Origin: Paraconiothyrium sp. Pb-2020 | Lineage: Eukaryota; Ascomycota; Dothideomycetes; Pleosporales; Didymosphaeriaceae | Direction: 5' to 3' | Assembly (NCBI GenBank): GCA_022419385.1 | Contig: JAJUBI010000010.1 | Location: forward strand, 248,001-312,000 | Length of the DNA stretch: 64,000 nt | Shown: piece after piece, positions 50,383-60,588 of the stretch | Layout of the letters: every line of letters starts with the position of its first letter | Numbering within the stretch: position 1 is the stretch's first letter | Notes under the pieces: generated by a model | The model's input: the letters and a program-made list of their open reading frames with translations, nothing else | What the model was told of the DNA's origin: nothing | The model's database searches: none | Made by a program: the position numbers and the translations under genes

Positions 50383-50954
50383 ATGTTACGTACCGTTGAA
50401 TCAGTTGTCTCGCAACGTCAAACTTTTCGTGATGAAAGTGACATGGTGTAGTAGTAGTCTCTCCTATTCAAGTGGTGCGATGGCGCAAGTGGCATTCGAG
50501 GAAGTTGGCCGACAAGATTGTAGAGCTCGACGGTTGGGGCTACAAAGCGAGAAGTGAGGGTAAGCGGACGCGCAAGACACGAGTCCCTTTGAGGATCTGA
50601 ATATCTGGGTTCGCAATCAGTCTTGGCCACGGTCTTTTGTGCACCCTGTCTTGGTTTGCCATCCCTTGTACGGGCTTTGTTGTCTCGTCGGCGTGATTTA
50701 CACGCCACAAACATTATTCACCCACTATATATTCCCGCAGCCTCCTAACAATGTCCATCCACGGCAAGTTGGCTCTGCCCTTCACTCGTTATGAAGGGAC
50801 AACCCACGCCTGAGCTGTTATCACCGGGCCCGTAGCCAATCATCCTCGGCAGGCCCCGGGTAGCTCCTCTTTGAGCTTTATATATGCACACACAATGACG
50901 AGCCCTCTTATATAACATCTTTATCATCACAATGAGACACGATCACTCATTTCT

Positions 50955-50962
50955 ATATAAAC
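50955..50962 (+). promoter_or_regulatory. TATA-like element upstream of 51077 gene
   Basis: TATATAAA lies 122 bp before the ATG at 51077, the same arrangement as for the gene at 41566. Confidence 0.4.
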
Positions 50963-51076
50963 TCGCACCATCGAAAACCATCTCGACATCCCTCCCAAGA
51001 GCATTTGAAGCGCTGGTAGCTTCTACTTCCACTCGACCACCAGCGGGCCAGATTTCGAAATCCCCAGGTATCCGTC

Positions 51077-52558
51077 ATGCCTGTTCAGACTAGGAAGATG
51101 AAAGGTGAGGATGAACAACTCAAGCGTCTTCGTACGGACATTGACGAGCACAGCCGCAAGATCGACAGGTGCAATCAAAAACTGGATGCACTTCGCCGAC
51201 GTATGGATGGGCTTCAATTCGGGGACAGTCACGGTCTTTGGTCCGCATATAATAAGAAACTGAATGCTATCAGTCTCAAAGTGGATCGAATCTGGGACAC
51301 TCTGGAACACATCGATTACACGTCCGATGACTCCAACGTCCGTTTCGACCTTGCCATCTACAAGGACATTGAAAGTGTCCGTGACAAGTACTGGGCGATT
51401 CGTAGAAGTCTCAGGCACGCTTGCCAGGATTTGCTTGACTGCAAACCCATTTCTGGGGAGCGGCCCGGTTCGTCGGAATCTCCCCAACCTATATACTGGC
51501 TCGAGGATCTTACGATTCAAGACGAGGACGAATTGCACGAAGATCAGCTATATATTAGGAGCGTGCGTGATTACTTCAGCGACGAGGACGAATTCCATGG
51601 AGACTCGCCGGATACCGAGAGCGTGCGCGACAACTCCGGTGATGAAGACGAATCCCATGGAGACTCGCCGGACACCGAGAGCGTGCGCGACAACTCTGGC
51701 GACGAAGAAGAATCGTATAGCGACTGGATCAGCCGGGCGTTCAGTAGCCTCCACATCGGCCGACCATCCAAGAGCCTCCATAGCAGCCCTACGGAGAGCA
51801 AGACAACAAACAGCTCTGCTTCGGGCATCTGGAAAAGTAAGGAGCAGATTGGGCCAAAGAATTTGGAGAGGATACGCACGTGCCTGCTACAAATCACAAA
51901 GTACGCTGAACGTGGACAACTTTACGCCATAGACTGCGAGTTCTGCCCATCTGGTCTCCCCTACGCCCCAATACCGTCAGAAATCGCGGTTGTCGATGTC
52001 GTCAGCGTCGAGACGACGAAGCCAAAGCGAGAGCATGTAAAGTTCGATTATCGCCTAACAGCCGAGGACTTCCAACGCCAAATCGATCTTGCACATGCCA
52101 CTACAAGTCAGGGAGATGACGATGCGAGCATGAAGTCATGGCTGAGTACCTTGGACAAGCAGTATCGTCCTGGCAACATGCGTCGAAACCTCAACGATGG
52201 ACTCACTCCAGTGGAGATGCGCAAATTGTTCGTCAAGAACCTGAACATGAAGGACGACATGCTGCTGATCAAGTGGGGGCAGACAGATGCCGATATCAGC
52301 TCATTCGCCAGGATTTGGGGGAGCAACAACGGGTTTCTCATCATCAAGAACGACCAGTTGCTGGAAAACTTCAACAAAATCGACCTTGCGCATCTGATTA
52401 AAATGACAGCCAACTTGGAAGGTCTCATTCTAAAAGGGGTCTTTGAAGCCATGTATCCAGATGAGAAGGGCCTCAAGTATCACGACGCGCTAGTTGACGC
52501 TACAGTTACCGCTCGTATATGCCTTCAGTTGTACAAAAACAGGCACCGTTGGCTGTAA
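51077..52558 (+). CDS. DEDDh-type exonuclease-like domain protein with acidic repeats
   Basis: A single 493-codon exon. Residues about 10-50 look coiled-coil (charged, with Leu/Ile spacing). Residues 149-214 are an acidic 20-residue tandem repeat. The C-terminal 220 residues resemble an RNase H-fold 3'-5' exonuclease: motif I D286-C-E288 in YAIDCEFC, motif II in LIKWGQTDADISSF (D404 or D406), and motif III H469-x4-D474 in YHDALVDATVTARI. These four acidic residues plus His define the DEDDh class. Catalysis on RNA or DNA 3' ends is inferred from these. The segment between motifs I and II is long. No signal peptide is present. The upstream TATA-like sequence supports the start. Confidence 0.7.
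   Translation: MPVQTRKMKGEDEQLKRLRTDIDEHSRKIDRCNQKLDALRRRMDGLQFGDSHGLWSAYNKKLNAISLKVDRIWDTLEHIDYTSDDSNVRFDLAIYKDIESVRDKYWAIRRSLRHACQDLLDCKPISGERPGSSESPQPIYWLEDLTIQDEDELHEDQLYIRSVRDYFSDEDEFHGDSPDTESVRDNSGDEDESHGDSPDTESVRDNSGDEEESYSDWISRAFSSLHIGRPSKSLHSSPTESKTTNSSASGIWKSKEQIGPKNLERIRTCLLQITKYAERGQLYAIDCEFCPSGLPYAPIPSEIAVVDVVSVETTKPKREHVKFDYRLTAEDFQRQIDLAHATTSQGDDDASMKSWLSTLDKQYRPGNMRRNLNDGLTPVEMRKLFVKNLNMKDDMLLIKWGQTDADISSFARIWGSNNGFLIIKNDQLLENFNKIDLAHLIKMTANLEGLILKGVFEAMYPDEKGLKYHDALVDATVTARICLQLYKNRHRWL
51521..51720 (+). repeat. In-frame 60-bp minisatellite (20-residue repeat)
   Basis: Units start at 51521, 51581, 51641 and 51701 (last one partial). Units 2 and 3 are almost identical (DSPDTESVRDNSG in both) while unit 1 is diverged. 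The exact 60-bp length keeps the frame, so copy number can vary without breaking the exonuclease-like protein. Confidence 0.9.
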
Positions 52559-54353
52559 GTGGGGCCCCAAGTTCTGCATTTCGTTGAGCAAACTTATTCT
52601 GAGGCCTTTTGAACGTCATCGCTGATAGTCCTAGATTTTATCAGCATCAGTCCCCTATCCCACCGACTCTAAGTCAGTCTTCAATACGTTGGTCGAAGGT
52701 GTTCTTCGTGCCTATAAATACTCTATATGCTCCCGCCGTAGCCGTTTAGCTTTATCTTCGATCTTTGATGTAGCAGATTTTCTTTAACAATGATATATAC
52801 ATGATGAGATGCAAATTTTTGGATAACTTAGCAGAACAAACGTGAAAGATTGCCAAAACAAGCCTGTGCATATTCCAAGGAATACTAATCCCTTCAAATT
52901 ATGAGTGACACGGACTCTCATGGACGCCCTGAGGTACCAGCGTTCGCCGTATGGGCAATCCGAGTATTTCATAGAACCTCAATTGCCGCCTCGAGTTTTG
53001 GTCGGCTGCGATATTGACTTCTCCTAGTCCCGCTTCTTTTTCCACGACAAGATGCATAGCAACAATTAGGCACCATTAGAAAAGCTATAATAAAGGCGAG
53101 TGGATTATGCACAGTATGTGGTGGTGACTAAGGACTATACAGCCGGCGCACCAGTACTGATAGGGAGTTAACATCTGTTGCGGAATGGCTGCTCAGAGCC
53201 TCGTATCGCATGTAACAGTAATGGCGAATGGTACAGAAGTAGAACTAAGCAGGCATCCCAAAAGAGCGCTGAATGAGCCCGCCAAGTATTTGGCTAAGAA
53301 GAATTATGTTACGTAGTATAGATGTAGAGCGAGTCGGCTTTATATAGCAGAGTCTCAATGGTCAACGTAGATACAAGCGTAAGATAGGCAAGTACTTGAA
53401 CATGGCTTTGTCTTCTGTCACTTTGGGGGGATTATAAGAATAGACTGGCGTAAACGTATGAGACGTATTCTGAAGGATACTGGTGATGCTGGAGGACCGA
53501 TAAAGTGAGAGCATCGAAGCGTCAACATCGTAGGTGGATTTGGTGGTCACTTCCATCGGGAGCGCTTATAGCAGCTCGTTGAAGCGAATATTGGCTGACT
53601 TCTCTCACTCAAACCATTTGGGATTGTGCAAGTTGAGCATGTCGGCTATTTAATTAGGCTTCCTCAATCATCGTTACCACGCACCAGCTGCGAGTGGAGG
53701 TTTACTAGCAACCTTTACAGCGGTAGGATAGTGTGATGCGCTTGGTGTTGAGTGGACCGCCGAGATGCGTCATGTACCCCACCTTTCGAGGAGATGGCGC
53801 TAAACCCGATACACTCAGGCTCGCCGAGCAGTATCACGACCCCGACAGCCTCCAAGCTTCCTCCTTCACACTGCATCCACCACCCTCGACCCGATAGCCC
53901 CCTTCGAGCACACAAAGGCGCCTCGAACGCAGCTCCAAAATCTCGACTTCCATGTACCCCCAGCACGGTACCAGGGTGCGTCTGACCTTCACTCATCGGT
54001 CCGCTGCCCCTGCGAATAAGTACCTGGGCAGCAGCTTCGCCATTTGGAACTCCACATCCAGTCCGGCCATGAATAGCAATCCATTCCACTTCGATCGGCC
54101 GAAACGGCTTCAGTACATCGCCGTGGCCTGAGGCATAGATACGAGATAAGGATCATTGCCCGATTAGGCAGGTAATCCTGCAGCGACTGGCTAACCGATA
54201 GGCCGCGAGCACTGAGGCGTAGTCGTACAGGTTGCACATCTTGACTCTTATCTCTGGGATCTTTCTCGTATAAGAAACTTGGCTCGCCTTGTCATGCACC
54301 AAGCGCCAGCGCCCGAGGTCTTGGTCTCCTGCGCAACGGAAAGCTTAGTCAAC
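52559..54353. other. Mostly no supported gene
   Basis: Apart from the tentative small frame at 53362-53556, the stretch has overlapping open frames near 53715-54090 on both strands that cannot be ranked. A TATAAATA sequence lies near 52712. The right part is presumably the promoter of the transporter gene. Confidence 0.35.
53362..53556 (-). CDS. Tentative small hypothetical protein
   Basis: A 64-codon frame with ATG in CCCGATGGA and a Ser/Thr/Tyr-rich composition (SLYRSSSITSIL). No signal peptide, domain or neighbour evidence is available. It may be chance. Confidence 0.2.
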   Translation of the reverse strand: MEVTTKSTYDVDASMLSLYRSSSITSILQNTSHTFTPVYSYNPPKVTEDKAMFKYLPILRLYLR

Positions 54354-56859
54354 ATGTCGGCTCAGGTGGATGGCAAGGACCCAATCACGACAGAGCCTGG
54401 CCCGGATGTCGAGGTCGGCCATGAACACCTCAAGGAGTTGGAGGTCGACGTGGCCAAGGTGCTTGGGGACGACCAGTCGTTCGATTTCGACTCTGAACAC
54501 TCCCCGTACCCTGAAGGTATCCTCGCCAATCACCACACTTTGTCCTTCTCTGACCGCCGCAACAGTCCGAGCTGTGGTGCCGGAGGTCGACGACCCTCTC
54601 ATGCCAGTCAGCACTCTCCGCATGTGGATCCTTGGCTTCATATTCACCATGATCGGCGCTGGAGTGAACAACTTCTTCTCGCTGCGTCAACCGTCCGTCC
54701 ACATTGTGTCACTGGTCGCGGAGCTGTTGGCTTTTCCGTGCGGCGTCTTCTTGGCCCACACACTCCCGCTCTGGACTGTCAATCTCGGACCGCTCGGCAA
54801 ATGGAACCTCAATCCAGATCGCCATTTCAACATAAAGGAGCATTGTGTCATCACGATCATGGCCAACGTCTCAATTGCCTGGGGCACTGCAGATGCCACT
54901 AGCCTCATCCAAGCAGCGCAAGCGTTCTATGACTTCAAGCTCACCGCCGGCTTCAAAGTGTTGGTCGTTCTCTGCTGCCAGCTGCTCGGCTTTGGCATCG
55001 CGGGGCTCGGCAGAAAATGGGTGGTTGAACCCGCAAATATCATCTGGCCCGGAACGCTGTCGATCTGCGCTCTGTTGACCACGCTACACTCTCGAGCCAA
55101 TGCCGTTGCCAACGGCTGGAAGATCTCCCGCCTTCGGTTCTTCATGGTCGTCATGGCCTGCGCTTTCGTGTGGTACTTCTTCCCTGGACTCATCTTTGTA
55201 GCCCTGAGTTACTTCACCTGGGTTTGCTGGATCGCGCCGAACAACCGCATCGTAAACCATCTCTTCGGCATGCAGACCGGTCTTGGTCTCTCTCCCATCA
55301 CCTTTGACTGGACTCAGATCGCCTACAATACGAACCCGTTGCTGTCACCATCTTGGGCCGCACTCAATGTCTTTCTAGGCTTCGTCGGCGCCTTCTGGAT
55401 CGTGGTTCCCGCCATCTACTACACCAACACGTGGTGGACGGGCTACTTGCCTCTGATGACGGCAGACGTGTAGGACCGGTACGGTGCCGAGTACAACGTG
55501 AGCATGATGATCAACGCCGACGGCACCTTCAACGAGACTGCATACCAGGCGTACCCCCCTCCATACCTTGGCGCATCATTTGCGTTTGTATATGGTCTGT
55601 CATTCGCAGCTATCACGTCTGTTCTCGTCCATGTTCTTCTCTGGCACGGCAGAGACATCCTCGATGCTATGAAAGGGCGCACGAAGATGGACATTCACGC
55701 GCGCCTTATGCAATCATACAAACAGACACCCTGGTGGATGTACGCTGGTATCGTTGTCATGATGGTTGTCCTTTCGATCGTCATGGTTGAAGTCTACGAC
55801 ACCAAACTGCCGGTCTACGGCGTCTTCCTCGCCCTGGTCATTCCCGCGATATACATGATCCCATGCTGCATCATCCAGGGTATCACGAACGTTGACGCCC
55901 AGCAGCTAAACGTCCTCGCGGAGTTCATCGGTGGATACATGTTCCAAGGCAAACCGCTCGCCAACATGATCTTCAAGACCCTCTCGCAGGACGTCGTCCA
56001 GCAGGGCTTGTTCTTCGCCCAAGACATGAAACTTGGGCACTACCTGAAGGTCTCTCCGCGGCTGGTCTTCGCGGCGCAAGCCAGCGCAACGGCAAGTCCT
56101 TCCTCCGATGCAACCTCTCCATACTAACACCTGACAGGTCCTGGGTGCTTTGACACAAGTCGGTACCACGAGCTGGATGCTAGGACATATCGACAAGATC
56201 TGCACCTACGATCAACCCGACCGCTTCTCTTGTCCGCAAGGCAGGACGACGTACTCCTCTTCGGTCATCTGGGGCCTTATCGGGCCCAGTCGCCTGTACT
56301 CTGCCGGCCAGATCTACTCTGGTCTCTGCCACTTCTTTTGGATTGGCGCGCTGATGCCGATTGTGACCTGGTACGCCTGGAAGCGCACAAAGATCGACTG
56401 GCTTAGGTACGCGTCGTTCATCGCCTTGGCTATGTTCGAGCGCATGCTGACTTGGAACCACAGGTACATCAACTGGCCACTGATCTTCGTTGGAACGTAT
56501 GTGCAACCCAATGCCCATCACTAGGCACGTCGAGAGCTGATCGAGTCTTTAGGTACAACTTTCCGCCCGCGACCGGCATTAATTACAGCTCCTGGTGGCT
56601 CGTCAATTTCCTTTTCAACCGCGTGATCTTCCGAAAAGCCTTCGCGTGGTGGACAAAGTACAATTACATCCTGGCCGCGGCGTTGGACACTGGCACAGCA
56701 TTGTCCGGCATCATCATATTCTTTGCCATCAGCTATACGGGCGCTGTCTTTCCCGATTGGTGGGGGAACACGGTGTTTGCCAACACGGCAGACGGTGATA
56801 GTGTTCCCTACTTAGACATGCCTGCGTCGGGATACTTTGGGCCGGCAAATGGGACTTAG
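54354..56859 (+). CDS. OPT-family oligopeptide transporter gene, interrupted by an in-frame TAG
   Basis: Four exons: 54354-54516, 54566-56091, 56138-56496 and 56553-56859. They join in phase through introns of 49, 46 (GC-AG) and 56 bp and give 785 codons, a normal OPT length. Membrane segments run throughout, from WILGFIFTMIGAGVNNF to IIIFFAISYTGAVFPDWW near the end. OPT-like blocks include FFSLRQPSV, DRYGAEYNVS, GGYMFQGKPLANMIFKTL and HYLKVSPR. Proteins of this family import small peptides or related compounds with protons at the plasma membrane. Codon 357 (55471-55473) is TAG, directly before DRYGAEYNVS, with the frame intact on both sides. A TGG-to-TAG change in RIP context would explain it. 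Pseudogene, strain mutation or sequence error cannot be told apart here. Confidence 0.85.
56092..56137 (+). other. GC-AG intron of the transporter gene
   Basis: A 46-bp intron with a GCAAGT donor, ACTAAC branch site and ACAG acceptor. Splicing gives FAAQASATVLGALTQVG, which matches the usual OPT pattern (F-x-A-Q-x-x-A-T-V-x-x-A-x-x-Q-x-G) without a gap. Left unspliced, the frame ends at a TAA in the branch site. Confidence 0.85.
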
Positions 56860-57480
56860 ATCTAGATAAAACCTACCGCAAGCGAAGTACCGGTGCTTGA
56901 CATGAAGCGGACTTCAATCGGGGCCACGTAGTAGTAAGGCGGTCTAGCACATGGTAATCCACTTACGAGGCGACTAAAGGCCAATTCATCACTAGATGTG
57001 CATCTTGATATCGATGTTTGAAATGCCGAAGCATCCGGGCAATTCCTCAGTGCCGCTCCATATGATAGTAGTACAAATTACGCAGACCACGGCCGCATCC
57101 TAAGGCTAAGAAACACTATCAAATCGATTGATAAGCACAACAAAAGTCAACTGTTCATCCTATATCGTGGCCACGACTCCTTCTCCCTGTACTTCCTTTG
57201 TATATTCGGGACCTAGCTTAGTGTTGCGGCTTTCGGATCCGAACGTTCTCAACCGTTGTTACTGGGCCCTTAATCAACGTCATAACATAAGATCACTTTG
57301 AAGAATAATAATGCACCATCAGGTCACAAAGTGAAATACTCATTGTGGACGAAATGGCCTTGGGATGAGAGCTATGAAAAGCTAACGAATAACCCTACTC
57401 ATGTCCTTCCCATGACCGCTCTGTCTCATTGCTTACGTCTCCCGCCTCTCCCATTCAGTCACTACGCATGGACGCGACTT

Positions 57481-58016
57481 TCATTTCAGACCTCTAAGAG
57501 CTCTCCATATTGTATTCTCCTTCCGGTTGTCCTCCAGCCAAACGGATTTGTCCTGCTGACCGAGCTCGGTGTATACCTTAGGCACTCGGGCGCCCCCTTT
57601 CAAGATCGCCGTTCGAGGGTCTAACGTGATTCGGTCAAAGGATGCCGTCCGCGGCAAGGCCTTCCTCTCAATGCGATCGGTGGCAGCTTCGTTGGCAGCG
57701 TCGGGATCGGCGAGATCCGTGTCCACAGTGACGGTCCTCAACATGCTATCCCTATGTCAGCGGAGCGGCACTGAGAACATTGCCACGATACTTACTCCTG
57801 CAAATCGCCTGCATCGGCGTCTTGACGGATGAGCTTCGGGGGGGCCTTGCTGCGTGTGTCGTGGCCTGGTTAACAAAGGTGTATGTCACCTGGTAGAACT
57901 GGATTTGCGTTCATGATCTCTACGGTTTCGGAGAACCGAACCTGTTTTCGTTTGTCTGTATCACGGACGGAGGTGCTGAAAGACTGGATTGACGACTTTC
58001 GCGGGCGGCCGCTCAT
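57481..58016 (-). CDS. Three-exon small protein with a K-x-V-R-F motif
   Basis: Exons are 57890-58016, 57796-57865 and 57481-57745, giving 153 residues. The second intron (57746-57795, 50 bp, GTAAGT...CTGAC...ATAG) is clear. The first would be only 24 bp (57866-57889, GTGACA...GTTAACCAG), but it is the only junction that keeps phase and removes a TAA. The ATG context is CAACATGAGC. Residues 24-28 (KQVRF) match the RVxF docking motif known from protein phosphatase 1 partners, in the stretch KRKQVRFSETVEIM. The rest is hydrophilic and charged. No other domain is recognised. A PP1 link is inference. It is convergent with the transporter gene. Confidence 0.5.
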
Positions 58017-59827
58017 GTTGCTATCGTTCTGTAACTGACCTGACTTGTTCCTGCTGTTCTAGGTGGGCGCCATGTAGGTGGAGGATAGCAGCCTAGGCTG
58101 CCAGATAGCTTTGCCCTGGATAGCGCGCTCTTCTCAGGCGATGAAGGTGAAGGTGATCATCGATGTCTTAGTCTCGTTCACCGTGAGAAGCTGAAGTGCC
58201 ACAATGTGAATCATGTCGCGCGATTCCAAGACACTATCCAAAAAAGAAATCGTCTGTCCTCTACCACACGCTTCGACGTTTCATCGAACGACACAGTTGA
58301 GCTAGAATCCCCTGCTCACTCGTAGATAGACTCACCACGCTTTCAGATGACTGGACCTATACTTTCCGCCAGATTTCCATTGTAAGTGGCTTTCATTCAA
58401 TCTGCCTCAGTAGTGTCAACAATGCGCCGCTTCAACTCTTTTGGCGAGGGCGGAGACAAACCGTCAATGTGTATCGCGTGTACGACGGCTAGTTTTGCTG
58501 CGGCGGGAGGCAGAAGCTCGCAAGAAGCTCGCCATTGATGCTGGTGATAGACGCGCAACAAAGCGTGCTGATTTTGGAGTCGTTGCGCTTTTGGCGCGGC
58601 GTGGCTTGATACGCGCACCGAGTTGCGACAACGGCGAAGCGCTTGGGACAACGCCATCGTCGATAGGCAGAGAGCGACGCGACGCCCCGGTAATAGTGAC
58701 CGTGTTCTAGATGGGCGCTGAGGCCTAGGGTAGACGTGCTTGAAGCATGTCTGTTAGCGTGTGTAGAGGCCCCACGTGTCAGCGCTTGTAAACCACTCCC
58801 AAAGAGGACTAGTGTCTCGGCAGTGGCCTCCGCCCTCATCCGATCCTTTGCAGGCTTGTCGTGCATCTTTTTTCTTACTGATAGAGAGCTGCCCGAAGAT
58901 AGTAACGCAGAGTCCCTGACAGCACTGCGAATGTCGACTTGCTCCGTAGTCTTTTCATGCCAGCGTTTCGAGTGCCTCTTGTTGGCTCCGCGGGCCATTG
59001 CAACGCCGCGCACCCAGTCGCAGCGGATGCAAAAGCCGAGCTGGGCATTGTTTCCTCAACGGTCCTGGTTGGTACGTCCCGATTGGCGCACGATGGGGCT
59101 AAATGTAGTGCCGTTGCTAGTCGAATAAGCGCATCTGAACCTTGCATGGGATCCTCAAGTACTGCTGCTTGCGGCGAAGGACGTGGGTGAGTCGAAAGCA
59201 CATCACATACCCATGTACAAGTGCCGTGGCCGACTGTGTTGCGACACGAAGCATCAAACGGACGTCCCAAGATTATTGCTTACCCTGAGCAGAGATGCTC
59301 TCATCTTTGTCGTCCTCCACTGCCTTCAACCACGCTCTCCTTCAATCCAGGTCAAGAACAATCTCATCGACTTGCTGCATCTTTAGGCAGCTCCGCTCAG
59401 TACTTTTCAGTGGCCGCAAGTGCGATACACAACCGTCACCATCACCACGGGCGCAGCTCTCGGTGCCCAGCCTAGCTCATTGAGTCGGCCTCGCATCTTC
59501 CACTTCTTGTAAGATATGCTTGACGTCATTTGCGAGTGCTCCGCTGGCCGTTCCGGGGATCTATCGGAAACCCAGCGGCTGGCTGCCAAGCGTCTGCCGC
59601 CGCAGCAAACACAACGCTCGCTCACCTGCCGCGCTGCCAGATCTCGCACGACCATCCGCCGACGACGCTGTCACTCACGCAGCGAGTGAGCTCAAAACGG
59701 GCGAAGGAGGCGAGCAGTCGAGGCTTACGGAGCAGCGCAGTGGAAGTCCTTTGTAGACTTTATCAAAAGATCCGCCATTGCGAAGCATCTACAACTAGCC
59801 TAGGTGCGCTTCGACCAAACTCTATCT
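58017..59827. other. No supported gene
   Basis: Many overlapping frames lie on both strands (58489-59013 minus, 58736-59128 plus, 58875-59270 minus). None shows a domain or an intron chain. A short segment near 59715-59795 (QWKSFVDFIKRSAIAKHL) reads as protein-like but has no identifiable start. Confidence 0.35.
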
Positions 59828-59874
59828 GTGCGTACCCTCTTTTGAGATCTCTTGGCTATGCTAACACATCATAG
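59828..59874 (+). other. Probable 5' leader intron of the 59915 gene
   Basis: GTGCGT...GCTAACACATCATAG, 47 bp, has a good donor, branch site and acceptor and ends 40 bp before the ATG at 59915. It could instead belong to an upstream exon that was not recognised. Confidence 0.4.
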
Positions 59875-59914
59875 AAGTCGACGAGGTCTGCCACTTCTAC
59901 CCCGCTGAGACAAT

Positions 59915-60517
59915 ATGGCCGTCAACAGACCGGTCAATACAGTAGCCCATCAACCGAAATTACTAGCCCCGCTGCGGTCAGCTATCCGAAAACCAGGCAA
60001 TCCGAAAACCCCAGCCCCAGGTCCCGTGAAAACCGTTCGTTTCGCTTTCCCTGAGAAGGTCATGCCGTTGGAAGATGGTATGGTGGACGCCGACCCCAAA
60101 TACACACCAGCCAAGGAGCACGCGATTACCCTGGAGCCTCAGTCTGGAGCTCAGAGGCAGGATTCCGAAGACGAACGCATCCTTGCGGAAGAAGAACACG
60201 ATTGGGACACGTGGAGGACGGCTACCAGGGCGTCACTGAATACCGTCAACCGTAGCAATACCATCGTAGCTTTACTGGATGACAAGAGACGAAAGAAGCT
60301 GCGGAAAGCTGACGAGGCGTATTTCAAGTATGCGCCTAAAAGCTTGGAGGATCTTAGCCTGTCAGAAGCTTTTCGAGAGAATGTTGCTTGGCTTCGCATT
60401 ACCTCCGGCAAGCGCGAGGGATCTTCTGCTTCCGCCAAAGCCCTGGAAGGCATTGACTTGAGCAACAATCGGGCAATTTCAAGAGAAACGGAAGGTGCTC
60501 TGAAAGACGAGGCATAA
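59915..60517 (+). CDS. Hypothetical protein with a K-x-V-R-F motif
   Basis: A 200-residue single-exon frame from ATG in CAATATGGCC. The first 45 residues are basic and Pro-rich. Residues 39-43 (KTVRF, in PVKTVRFAFPEKVMP) match the RVxF docking consensus and resemble the corresponding stretch of the 57481-58016 protein. Residues about 85-200 are charged and likely helical (DDKRRKKLRKADEAYFKY). No catalytic motif is visible. The gene is convergent with the next one, with 71 bp between stop codons. The two motif-bearing genes may be members of one rapidly changing family, which is inference. Confidence 0.6.
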   Translation: MAVNRPVNTVAHQPKLLAPLRSAIRKPGNPKTPAPGPVKTVRFAFPEKVMPLEDGMVDADPKYTPAKEHAITLEPQSGAQRQDSEDERILAEEEHDWDTWRTATRASLNTVNRSNTIVALLDDKRRKKLRKADEAYFKYAPKSLEDLSLSEAFRENVAWLRITSGKREGSSASAKALEGIDLSNNRAISRETEGALKDEA

Positions 60518-60588
60518 AATTCCTCCAAGCAAGGCTTCACTCTCAGACTGGCCCATCAGTCTCCTCGTCACTTGAGGACTCACTCATG

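Noticed and set aside
53715..54089. 124-codon minus frame and overlapping plus frame
   Set aside because: Both frames are open over the same stretch, neither has a domain or good start, and the region is probably the transporter promoter.
55465..55495. A 24-nt intron (GTGTAG...CGAG) that would remove the transporter stop codon
   Set aside because: It would delete DRYGAE, which belongs to a block conserved in the OPT family, and it has no branch site. A true nonsense change is more likely.
58489..59270. Several overlapping frames of 130-175 codons on both strands
   Set aside because: They exclude one another, are rich in Arg/Ser/Ala as expected for non-coding GC-balanced DNA, and show no domain or splice chain.
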